A stretch of DNA of 13,161 nucleotides, taken from positions 1-13,161 of the forward strand of contig JAEWJG010000025.1 of NCBI GenBank assembly GCA_023386675.1, given 5' to 3'. This document shows positions 1-6,233 of this stretch, one piece after another. The translations under genes were made by a program, and so were the position numbers. Numbering within the stretch: the stretch's first letter is position 1; each line of letters starts with the position of its first letter. This DNA is from Actinomycetes bacterium. Its GTDB lineage: Bacteria; Actinomycetota; Actinomycetes; Actinomycetales; Microbacteriaceae. The notes beneath the pieces were generated by a model. It worked only from the letters and a program-made list of their open reading frames with translations. It was not told the origin of the DNA and made no database searches.

Positions 1-675
1 GTCCTGCACGGCGTGAGCTTCCGCGTCCCGCGCGGCAAGCGCACCGCGCTGGTCGGGCCGTCCGGCGCCGGCAAGTCGACCATCCTCGCCCTGGTCGAGC
101 GGTTCTACGACCCGCAGGCCGGCGAGGTGCGCTTCGGCGGGATGGATGTGCGCAGCCTCGACCGTGAGGCGCTCCGATCGCAGATCGGCTATGTGGAGCA
201 GGATGCGCCCGCGCTGGCCGGTTCGCTCCGCGACAACCTGACCCTGGCGGCGCCGGACGCGACCGACGAGCAGTGCGTCGACGTGCTCCACGCGGTCAAC
301 CTGACCGAGGTGCTGGAGCGCAGCGAGCTCGGGCTCGGCGCTCCGGTCGGCGAGGACGGCATCATGCTGTCCGGCGGCGAGCGCCAGCGCCTCGCGATCG
401 CCCGCGCCTTGCTCGCCGCTCCGCCGGTCCTGCTGCTGGACGAGTCCACGTCGAGCCTGGACGGCCGCAACGAGCAGCTGATGCGCGAGGCGATCGACGC
501 CGTGGCGGAGGACCGCACACTACTCGTGATCGCGCACCGTCTGTCCACGGTGGTCGACTCGGACCAGATCGTCGTGCTCGACCACGGCCGCGTCGTCGGC
601 ACGGGCACCCACTCCGAGCTGGTCGAGACGACCCCCCTCTACCGCGACCTCGCCAAGCACCAGCTCCTCGTCTGA
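1..675 (+). CDS. ABC exporter ATP-binding domain (C-terminal part, 5' end outside window)
   Basis: The reading frame is open from the first base, so the 224 visible residues are the C-terminal nucleotide-binding domain of a longer protein. They show, in order, Walker A GPSGAGKST (19-27), a Q-loop (YVEQD, Q67), the ABC signature LSGGERQ (123-129), Walker B VLLLDE (143-148) and the switch histidine in AHRLSTV (H179). The opening (VLHGVSFRVPRGK) and the RFYDPQAGEV segment are typical of the MsbA/MdlB-like exporter class, in which a six-helix membrane domain precedes the ATPase in one polypeptide. I therefore infer a half-transporter whose membrane domain lies left of the window. All catalytic elements are intact, so it should hydrolyse ATP. 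The GTG at position 13 is internal and not the true start. The substrate cannot be told from this part. The gene ends 21 nt before a long hairpin shared with convergent pckG. Confidence 0.93.
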   Translation, partial: VLHGVSFRVPRGKRTALVGPSGAGKSTILALVERFYDPQAGEVRFGGMDVRSLDREALRSQIGYVEQDAPALAGSLRDNLTLAAPDATDEQCVDVLHAVNLTEVLERSELGLGAPVGEDGIMLSGGERQRLAIARALLAAPPVLLLDESTSSLDGRNEQLMREAIDAVAEDRTLLVIAHRLSTVVDSDQIVVLDHGRVVGTGTHSELVETTPLYRDLAKHQLLV

Positions 676-695
676 CCCGCAGCCGTCTCGACCCA

Positions 696-761
696 CCGTC
701 GAGTACGCAAAGAGTGCACGCTCCGAAGCCCGGAAGCGTGCACTCTGTGCGGACTCGACGG
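696..761. terminator. Long hairpin between convergent genes, probable bidirectional terminator
   Basis: Bases 696-722 pair with 735-761: a perfect outer 9-bp stem (696-704/753-761), an A-G mismatch, 4 bp (706-709/748-751), another A-G mismatch, and a perfect inner 12-bp stem (711-722/735-746). That is 25 of 27 positions paired around a 12-nt loop. It fills nearly the whole gap between the ABC transporter stop (675) and the pckG stop (767-769), so it is placed to terminate both transcripts. There is no U-tract after either arm, so it differs from a textbook intrinsic terminator. It could also be a member of a dispersed palindromic repeat family. Confidence 0.75.
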
Positions 762-766
762 AGGGG

Positions 767-2599
767 TCAGGCGCGGAGGTGGTAGCGCAGGGAGGCGAGC
801 TCGGCGCGGAGGGCGGCCGGGACGCGGTTGCCGAACTGGGCGAAGAACTCCTCGGTGAGGTCGCACTCGGCGAGCCAGCTCTCCGCATCCACCTCGAACA
901 GGGCGTCGACGTCGGCGGCCGGGAGGTCGAGGCCCTCGAGGTCGAGCTCCTCGACGATCGGGAGTCGGCCGATCGGCGTGCCGACGCTGCCGGCGCTGCC
1001 CTCGACGCGGCGCGCGATCCACTCGATCACCCGCGCGTTCTCGCTGAAGCCGGGCCAGAGGAACCGTCCGTCGGCGCCCTTCCGGAACCAGTTCACCTGG
1101 AACACCTTCGGCGCGTTCTCGCCCAGCGCCTCCCCCATCTCGAGCCAGTGCGCCCAGTGGTCGGCCATGTTGTACCCGCAGAACGGCAGCATCGCGAACG
1201 GGTCGCGGCGCAGCTCGCCCACCACGCCCTCTGCGGCCGCCGTCTTCTCGGACGACACCGTCGCGCCGATGAAGACGCCGTGACGCCAGTCCCGCGCCTG
1301 GGCGACCAGGGGGACGTTCGTGGCGCGTCGTCCACCGAACAGGATCGCGTCGATCGGCACCCCGTCGAACGCGTCCCAGTCGTCGGCGATGGACGGGCAC
1401 TGCGCGGCGGCCACGGTGAAGCGGGAGTTCGGATGCGCGGCCGGGCGACCGCTGTCGGGCGTCCAGTCCTTCCCCTCCCAGTCGATCAGGTGCGCGGGCG
1501 GCTCGTCGGTCAGGCCCTCCCACCAGACGTCGCCGTCGTCGCGCAGTGCCACGTTGGTGAAGATCGTGTTGCCCCACAGCGTCTGCACCGCGGTGCGGTT
1601 CGTGCTCTCGCCGGTGCCCGGCGCGACGCCGAAGAAGCCCGCCTCCGGGTTGATCGCACGCAGCCGGCCGTCGGGGCCGGGGCGCAGCCAGGCGATGTCG
1701 TCGCCGATGGTCTCGACCTTCCAGCCCGGGATGCTCGGCTCCAGCATCGCGAGGTTGGTTTTGCCGCACGCGGACGGGAACGCCGCCGCGAAGTGGAAGG
1801 CGCGTCCCTCCGGCGATGTCACCTTGATGATGAGCATGTGCTCGGCCAGCCAGCCCTCGTCGCGCGCCATCGCCGAGGCGATCCGCAGCGCGAAGCACTT
1901 CTTGGCGAGGATGGCGTTGCCGCCGTAGCCCGAACCGTACGACCACACCTCGCGCGTCTCCGGGAATTGGACGATGTACTTCGTGGTGTTGCACGGCCAC
2001 GCGACGTCCTCGTGCCGGACCCCGGCGTCGTCGACGAGCGGAGCGCCGACGCTGTGCACGGTCGGCACCCACGGCTGGCCGGCCGCGATCAGGTCGAGCA
2101 CGGTGGTCGTGACGCGGGTCATCATCCCGAGGCTGACCGCGACGTAGGCGGAGTCGGTGAGCTGGATGCCGACCTGCGAGATCGGGCCGCCGACCGGTCC
2201 CATCGAGAACGGGACGACGTACATGGTGCGACCCCGCATGCTGCCCGCGAAGACCTCGCGGAGCTCGGCGCGCATCCCCTCGGGCTCGCGCCAGTTGTTG
2301 GTCGGGCCGGCGTCGGCCTCGTCGACCGAGCAGATGAAGGTGCGGTCCTCGACGCGGGCGACGTCGCCCGGATCGGTGCGGGCGAGGAAGCTGTTGGGAC
2401 GCCACTCCGGGTTGAGGCGGATCAGCTTGCCCTCGGCGACGAGCTGCTTCGTGAGGCCGTCGGCCTCGGCGAGCGAGCCGTCGCACCAGACGACTTCGTC
2501 CGGCTGCGTCAGGGCGGCGATGTCGTCGACCCAGGCGCGCACGGCGTCCAGGCCGCCGGTCGGCGCGGCGTCGGTCAGGTCCAGCTCGGCGATGCTCAT
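767..2599 (-). CDS. pckG: Phosphoenolpyruvate carboxykinase (GTP)
   Basis: This cytosolic enzyme converts oxaloacetate plus GTP to PEP, CO2 and GDP, the entry step of gluconeogenesis. The 610-residue protein has the usual length for the GTP-dependent family. Visible elements are the substrate-binding ARVEDRTFI (81-89), the metal-site region around AKKCFALR (232-239), the kinase-1a P-loop FPSACGKTN (274-282) with the family's reactive Cys278, kinase-2 GDDIAWL (299-305), FGGRRATNVPLV (421-432), the mobile-lid region around SEKTAAAEG (450-458), and the guanine-pocket segment with FQVNWFRK and FLWPGFSEN (500-521). No key residue looks altered. I chose the ATG at 2599 because MSIAELDL followed by GLDAVRAWVDDIAALTQPD matches the family N-terminus; in-frame ATGs further upstream would add a non-homologous extension. 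The ribosome site before it is weak. It is divergent from a RamB-like regulator and convergent with the ABC gene. Confidence 0.96.
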   Translation of the reverse strand: MSIAELDLTDAAPTGGLDAVRAWVDDIAALTQPDEVVWCDGSLAEADGLTKQLVAEGKLIRLNPEWRPNSFLARTDPGDVARVEDRTFICSVDEADAGPTNNWREPEGMRAELREVFAGSMRGRTMYVVPFSMGPVGGPISQVGIQLTDSAYVAVSLGMMTRVTTTVLDLIAAGQPWVPTVHSVGAPLVDDAGVRHEDVAWPCNTTKYIVQFPETREVWSYGSGYGGNAILAKKCFALRIASAMARDEGWLAEHMLIIKVTSPEGRAFHFAAAFPSACGKTNLAMLEPSIPGWKVETIGDDIAWLRPGPDGRLRAINPEAGFFGVAPGTGESTNRTAVQTLWGNTIFTNVALRDDGDVWWEGLTDEPPAHLIDWEGKDWTPDSGRPAAHPNSRFTVAAAQCPSIADDWDAFDGVPIDAILFGGRRATNVPLVAQARDWRHGVFIGATVSSEKTAAAEGVVGELRRDPFAMLPFCGYNMADHWAHWLEMGEALGENAPKVFQVNWFRKGADGRFLWPGFSENARVIEWIARRVEGSAGSVGTPIGRLPIVEELDLEGLDLPAADVDALFEVDAESWLAECDLTEEFFAQFGNRVPAALRAELASLRYHLRA

Positions 2600-2663
2600 G
2601 AGAGTCCATTTCCGTTGGAAGAAGCGGTGATGCATCCAGCATCCGCGATCTTCAGGGGATCGA

Positions 2664-2679
2664 AGCGAAGAATTCCGCT
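2664..2679. promoter_or_regulatory. Imperfect palindrome around GAATTC in the pckG-ramB intergenic region
   Basis: The 16-base segment reads AGCG...CGCT at its ends with a GAATTC core, and its halves share the GCGAA element also found at 2689-2701. It is 65 nt upstream of the pckG start and 35 nt upstream of ramB. The recurrence of GCGAA/TTCGC in this short divergent gap suggests a binding region for a dimeric regulator, perhaps RamB itself. This is inference from repetition only. Confidence 0.3.
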
Positions 2680-2688
2680 GTAAGAATC

Positions 2689-2701
2689 GCGAATCTTTCG
2701 C
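2689..2701. promoter_or_regulatory. Candidate operator GCGAA-N3-TTCGC
   Basis: A perfect 5-bp inverted repeat, GCGAA-TCT-TTCGC, lies immediately upstream of the ramB -10 box, inside the spacer of the core promoter. A protein bound here would block RNA polymerase at ramB, which fits negative autoregulation by the HTH protein encoded next to it. The published C. glutamicum RamB motif, as I recall it, is an ACTTTGCAAA-type sequence. The element here is not identical to it, so assignment to RamB is inference. Confidence 0.45.
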
Positions 2702-2707
2702 TATCGT
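2702..2707 (+). promoter_or_regulatory. Probable -10 box of ramB, giving a leaderless transcript
   Basis: TATCGT matches the actinobacterial TANNNT -10 pattern. Its last base is 7 nt before the A of the ramB ATG (2714), exactly where transcription would be expected to start. A -35-like TGTAAG lies at 2679-2684 with a 17-nt spacer but is a poor match. The only purine-rich stretch before the ATG (GAAGG, 2708-2712) leaves a 1-nt spacer, too short for a normal ribosome site, which supports a leaderless start. Confidence 0.5.
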
Positions 2708-2713
2708 GAAGGC

Positions 2714-4168
2714 ATGAGCACCCCTGTGGATGCGGCCGACATCGACGTCGCCACCCTCGGCCACCGCATCCGGCACTTCCGGACCCGCCGCGGCATGACC
2801 CTCGACGACCTCGGCGCCGCGGCCGGCGTCGCGGCGAGCCAGCTGTCACTGATCGAGAACGGCAAGCGCGAGCCGCGCATCTCGCTGCTGGCCTCGCTCG
2901 CCTCCGCGCTCGGCGTCCAGCCGGGCGATCTGCTCTCCGCGGAGCCGCCGGACGAGCGCGCCGCCCTGGAGATCGAGCTCGGCCGGTCGCAGCGCGGCTC
3001 CCTGTACGCCTCGCTCGGGCTGCCCGCCGTCAAGCCGACCAAGGGCACGCCGACCGAGACCCTTCGTGCGCTGGTCGGCCTGCACCGCGAGCTGAGCCGA
3101 CGCGCCAGCGAGGCCATCGCGACGCCCGAGGAGGCCCGGCGCGCCAACACCGAGCTGCGCGAGCGGATGCGCGCGCAGGACAACTACATCCCCGAGATCG
3201 AGGAACTCGCCGAGCAGCAGGTGCGCGCGTCCGGCCACGTCCGCGGTGCGCTCACGCACCGCGAGGTCAGCGTCATGGCCGAACGGCTCGGCTTCGAGCT
3301 GATCTACGTAAACGACCTGCCCCGCTCCGCCAGGTCGATCACCGACCTGGAGAACGGGCGCATCTACCTGCCGCCGGCGTCCATCCCGGGCGGCCACGGC
3401 CTCCGCTCGATGGCGCTCCAGGCGATGGCGCACCGGCTGCTCGGGCACACCCGGCCCGCGTCGTACGCCGACTTCCTGCGGCAGCGGCTCGAGATCAACT
3501 ACTTCGCCGCGTGCTGCCTGATGCCGCGGGAGGCCGCCGTCGCGTTCCTCCGCCAGGCGAAGAAGGAGAAGGACATCGCGGTCGAGGACTTCCGCGACGC
3601 CTTCGGCGTGACGCACGAGGCGGCGGCGCTGCGGCTGACCAACCTCGCGACCAGCCACCTCGACATGACGCTGCACTTCCTCCGCGTCGGCGACGATGGC
3701 GCGCTCTACAAGGGGTACGAGAACGACGGGCTGCCGCTGCCGACGGATGTGACCGGATCCATCGAGGGCCAGGTCGTCTGCCGCAAGTGGGGAGCCCGCA
3801 GCGCCTTCACGCACACGAACCGCACGACCGAGCTGTACCAGTACACGGACACCCCGGCCGGGACGTACTGGTGCGCGACCCAGACCGGGACGACCGCCGA
3901 GGGCGGGTACTCGATCAGCGTCGGGGTGCCGTTCGACGAGGCGAAGTGGTTCCGCGGGCGCGAGACGACGGTGCGTGCGGAGTCGCACTGCCCGGACGAG
4001 TCGTGCTGCAAGCGACCGCCGGCGGACCTCTCCGGGCGCTGGGCGGGCAAGGCGTGGCCGAGCGCGCGCCTGCACGCGCACATCCTGTCCCCGCTGCCCC
4101 AGGGCTCGTTCCCCGGCGTGGACGACTCGGACGTCTACGCGTTCCTCGAGGCCCACTCCGGCGCGTAG
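2714..4168 (+). CDS. ramB: RamB/ScfR-type short-chain fatty acyl (acetate metabolism) transcriptional regulator
   Basis: The 484-residue protein has the three-part layout of the RamB family. Residues 16-74 form an N-terminal XRE-type helix-turn-helix (LGHRIRHFRTRRGMTLDDLG, then SQLSLIENGKREP). A central IrrE/ImmA-like fold spans about 185-315, and a C-terminal DUF2083-type domain about 318-480. The central domain keeps histidines in AHRLLGH (H240, H245) but lacks the glutamate of a metalloprotease HEXXH site, so it is probably a ligand-sensing fold and not a protease. The C-terminal part holds cysteines C356, C387, C426, C431 and C432, which could bind a metal. Family members control genes of acetate, glyoxylate and propionate metabolism in corynebacteria and mycobacteria. 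Divergence from pckG suggests control of gluconeogenesis here (inference). The symbol is assigned by family; orthology was not tested. The start appears leaderless. Confidence 0.88.
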   Translation: MSTPVDAADIDVATLGHRIRHFRTRRGMTLDDLGAAAGVAASQLSLIENGKREPRISLLASLASALGVQPGDLLSAEPPDERAALEIELGRSQRGSLYASLGLPAVKPTKGTPTETLRALVGLHRELSRRASEAIATPEEARRANTELRERMRAQDNYIPEIEELAEQQVRASGHVRGALTHREVSVMAERLGFELIYVNDLPRSARSITDLENGRIYLPPASIPGGHGLRSMALQAMAHRLLGHTRPASYADFLRQRLEINYFAACCLMPREAAVAFLRQAKKEKDIAVEDFRDAFGVTHEAAALRLTNLATSHLDMTLHFLRVGDDGALYKGYENDGLPLPTDVTGSIEGQVVCRKWGARSAFTHTNRTTELYQYTDTPAGTYWCATQTGTTAEGGYSISVGVPFDEAKWFRGRETTVRAESHCPDESCCKRPPADLSGRWAGKAWPSARLHAHILSPLPQGSFPGVDDSDVYAFLEAHSGA

Positions 4169-4173
4169 CCGCC

Positions 4174-4228
4174 GAGCACAGGCAAAACGTCGCCGAGACG
4201 CGGGCTCGACGACGTTTTCCCTGTGCTC
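4174..4228. terminator. Long hairpin between convergent ramB and SDR genes, probable bidirectional terminator
   Basis: Bases 4174-4192 pair with 4210-4228 over 19 positions with a single C-C mismatch (4183/4219). A further 4 bp (4194-4197/4205-4208) can form in the apex. A run of four A in the left arm faces a run of four T in the right arm, inside the stem rather than after it. It starts 5 nt after the ramB stop and ends 9 nt before the SDR stop codon, so it can serve both transcripts. Confidence 0.8.
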
Positions 4229-4237
4229 GAGGGCCGG

Positions 4238-4999
4238 CTACTTGGGCTGCATGCGGATGGCGCCGTCGAGGCGGATGGTCTCGCCGTTGAGCATGGGGTT
4301 CTCGACGATCGCCCGCACGAGCTGCGCGTACTCGGCGGGGCGGCCGAGGCGCGACGGATGCGGCACCTGCGCGGCCAGCGAGTCCTGCGCCGCCTGGGGG
4401 AGCCCGGCCATCATCGGCGTCTCGAAGATGCCGGGCGCGATCGTCATCACCCGGATGAGGCTGCGCGCGAACTCCCGCGCCAGCGGTAGCGTCATCGCCG
4501 CGACGCCGCCCTTCGACGCGGAGTAGGCCGGCTGCCCGATCTGCCCGTCGAACGCCGCGACGGATGCGGTGTTGACGATGACGCCGCGCTCCTCGCCGAC
4601 CGGCTCCGTCTGCGCGATGGCCGCCGCCGCGAGCCGCACCACGTTGAAGGTCCCGATCAGGTTGACCCGGATCACCCGCTCGAAGTGCTCCAGCGGGATG
4701 AGTCCCTCCCGGCCGATGACCTTCTCCGCGGTCGCGATGCCGGCGCAGTTCACCACGACCCGCAGCGGCGCCATGCCGGACGCGGTGTCCACCGCCGCCT
4801 GCACCTGCTCCTCGTCGGTGACGTCCGCCGGCACGAACCGGGCGTTCGGTCCGAGCGCGACCGCCGCCTTCTCGCCCTCCGAGCGCGGGAGGTCGAGGAT
4901 GACGACGTGGGCGCCCGCCTCGGCGAGCGCGTGCGCGGTGGCGTTGCCGAGGCCGCTGGCCCCGCCGGTGACGAGGGCGGAGCATCCGTCCAGCTGCAT
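4238..4999 (-). CDS. 3-hydroxyacyl-CoA dehydrogenase type II (SDR family, HSD10-like)
   Basis: A classical short-chain dehydrogenase of 253 residues. It has the nucleotide-binding TGGASGLG (11-18), an acidic residue after the second strand (D36 in ILDLP) that favours NAD(H), NCAG (84-87), and the catalytic S146, Y159 and K163 (NTAS, then YSASK). The C-terminal half (IFETPMMAGLP, VPHPSRLGRPAEYA, ENPMLNGETIRLDGAIRMQPK in separate blocks) matches the HSD17B10/type-II 3-hydroxyacyl-CoA dehydrogenase subgroup. Family members oxidise short or 2-methyl-branched 3-hydroxyacyl-CoA to 3-ketoacyl-CoA in beta-oxidation or isoleucine breakdown. A clear GAAGGAG ribosome site (5004-5010) precedes the ATG. 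It is the last gene of the leftward cluster, 42 nt after the thiolase, which would cleave its product. Confidence 0.9.
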   Translation of the reverse strand: MQLDGCSALVTGGASGLGNATAHALAEAGAHVVILDLPRSEGEKAAVALGPNARFVPADVTDEEQVQAAVDTASGMAPLRVVVNCAGIATAEKVIGREGLIPLEHFERVIRVNLIGTFNVVRLAAAAIAQTEPVGEERGVIVNTASVAAFDGQIGQPAYSASKGGVAAMTLPLAREFARSLIRVMTIAPGIFETPMMAGLPQAAQDSLAAQVPHPSRLGRPAEYAQLVRAIVENPMLNGETIRLDGAIRMQPK

Positions 5000-5041
5000 G
5001 GTTCTCCTTCGGTTCGGTGGTGGATATGGTGCTCGCGCCGG

Positions 5042-6232
5042 TCAGCGCAGCACTTCGATGAGGGTGGCGTTGGCGGTCCCTCCGCCCTCGCACATGGTCT
5101 GCAGCCCGTAGCGGCCGCCGCGCGCCTCCACCTCGTTCAGGAGGCTGGCGAGCAGGCGCGTACCGGACGAGCCGAGCGCGTGGCCGAGCGCGATCGCGCC
5201 GCCGCGCGGGTTCAGCTTCGACGGGTCCGCCCGGAACTCCTGCCGCCACAGCAGCGGCACGGGCGCGAAGGCCTCATTGACCTCGTAGGCGTCGATCTCG
5301 TCGAGCCCCACACCGCTGCGGTCGAGCAGCCTGCGGGTGGCCGGGAGGATTCCGGTGAGCATCAGCAGCGGGTCGCTGCCGGCCACGGCGAACGAGTGGA
5401 AGCGGGCGCGCGGCCGCAGGCCCAGCCGCTTCGCCGCATCCGCGCTCATGATCAGCGCCGCGGACGCGCCGTCGGTGAGCGGCGACGAGTTGCCCGGTGT
5501 GATCTTCCACTCCAGGTCGGGGAACCGCTGGGCCAGCCGGTCGGTGCGGAACACCGGCTGCAGCTGCGCCAGCTTCTCAGGCGTAGTCCCCGGCCGGATG
5601 GTCTCGTCGGCCACGACGCTGCCCGAGTCGGGCGTCGGCACGCCGACGAGCTCGCCGTCGAACGCGCCGTTCGCCGCGGCCCACGCCGCACGGCCGTGCG
5701 ATTCGGCGGCGTAGTCGTCGAGCTGAGCCCGGCTGAACCCCCAGCGGTCGGCGATCAGCTCCGCCGCGACGCCCTGGTTGACGAGCCCCTCCGGGTAACG
5801 GGACTTCAGCAGCTCGCCGCCGAGGGAGGCGCCCTGCACGTTCGAGCCCATCGGCGCGCGGCTCATCGACTCGACCCCGCACGCGATCACGACGTCGTAC
5901 GCGCCGGAGAGCACGCCCTGCGCCGCGAACGCCGCGGCCTGCTGGCTCGACCCGCACTGCCGGTCGATCGTCACCGCCGGCACGCTCTCCGGGAACCCCG
6001 CGCTCAGCACCGCCGTGCGCGTGATGTTGCCGGCCTGCTCGCCCGACTGGGTGACGCATCCCCCGATCACGTCGTCGACGACCGCGGGGTCGATGCCCGT
6101 CCGCGCCACCAGCTCGATCAGCACGCCGGCCAGCAGGTCCGCGGGGTGGATGTCGGACAGCTCGCCGTCCGGCTTCCCGCGCCCCGACGGGGTGCGGATC
6201 GCGTCGACGATGACGGCCTCGGTGCGCGCCAT
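5042..6232 (-). CDS. Acetyl-CoA acyltransferase (thiolase)
   Basis: A 396-residue thiolase, normal length for the family. The nucleophile is C93 in DRQCGSSQQA. The second half has NEAFAPVPLLW (319-329), the active-site histidine H351 in GHALGSSGTR, and the proton-transfer cysteine C381 in CEGGGTANA. The full catalytic set is therefore present. The histidine loop reads GHALGSSG where many thiolases have GHPxGxSG; this may shift chain-length preference but does not remove a catalytic residue. Degradative cleavage of 3-ketoacyl-CoA to acetyl-CoA plus a shortened acyl-CoA is the likely role, given the adjacent hydroxyacyl-CoA dehydrogenase. The start ATG follows the aldehyde dehydrogenase stop by 1 nt, and its ribosome site (GGAG) lies inside the end of that gene, so translation is probably coupled. 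Confidence 0.93.
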   Translation of the reverse strand: MARTEAVIVDAIRTPSGRGKPDGELSDIHPADLLAGVLIELVARTGIDPAVVDDVIGGCVTQSGEQAGNITRTAVLSAGFPESVPAVTIDRQCGSSQQAAAFAAQGVLSGAYDVVIACGVESMSRAPMGSNVQGASLGGELLKSRYPEGLVNQGVAAELIADRWGFSRAQLDDYAAESHGRAAWAAANGAFDGELVGVPTPDSGSVVADETIRPGTTPEKLAQLQPVFRTDRLAQRFPDLEWKITPGNSSPLTDGASAALIMSADAAKRLGLRPRARFHSFAVAGSDPLLMLTGILPATRRLLDRSGVGLDEIDAYEVNEAFAPVPLLWRQEFRADPSKLNPRGGAIALGHALGSSGTRLLASLLNEVEARGGRYGLQTMCEGGGTANATLIEVLR

Positions 6233-6233
6233 G

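Noticed and set aside
696..761. The hairpin as a tRNA or small structured RNA gene
   Set aside because: It is a single long stem with no cloverleaf or other conserved RNA features, and it sits exactly between two convergent stop codons.
779..2683. Long open frame on the plus strand opposite pckG (634 codons)
   Set aside because: It is the mirror of a high-GC gene with strong third-position bias. Its translation is rich in R, A, G, E and V, with no recognisable domain, while the minus strand encodes a full PEP carboxykinase.
2600..2776. N-terminal extension of pckG in the same frame
   Set aside because: It would cross the whole intergenic region and overlap the ramB start. The added residues do not resemble the family, whereas the protein from 2599 does.
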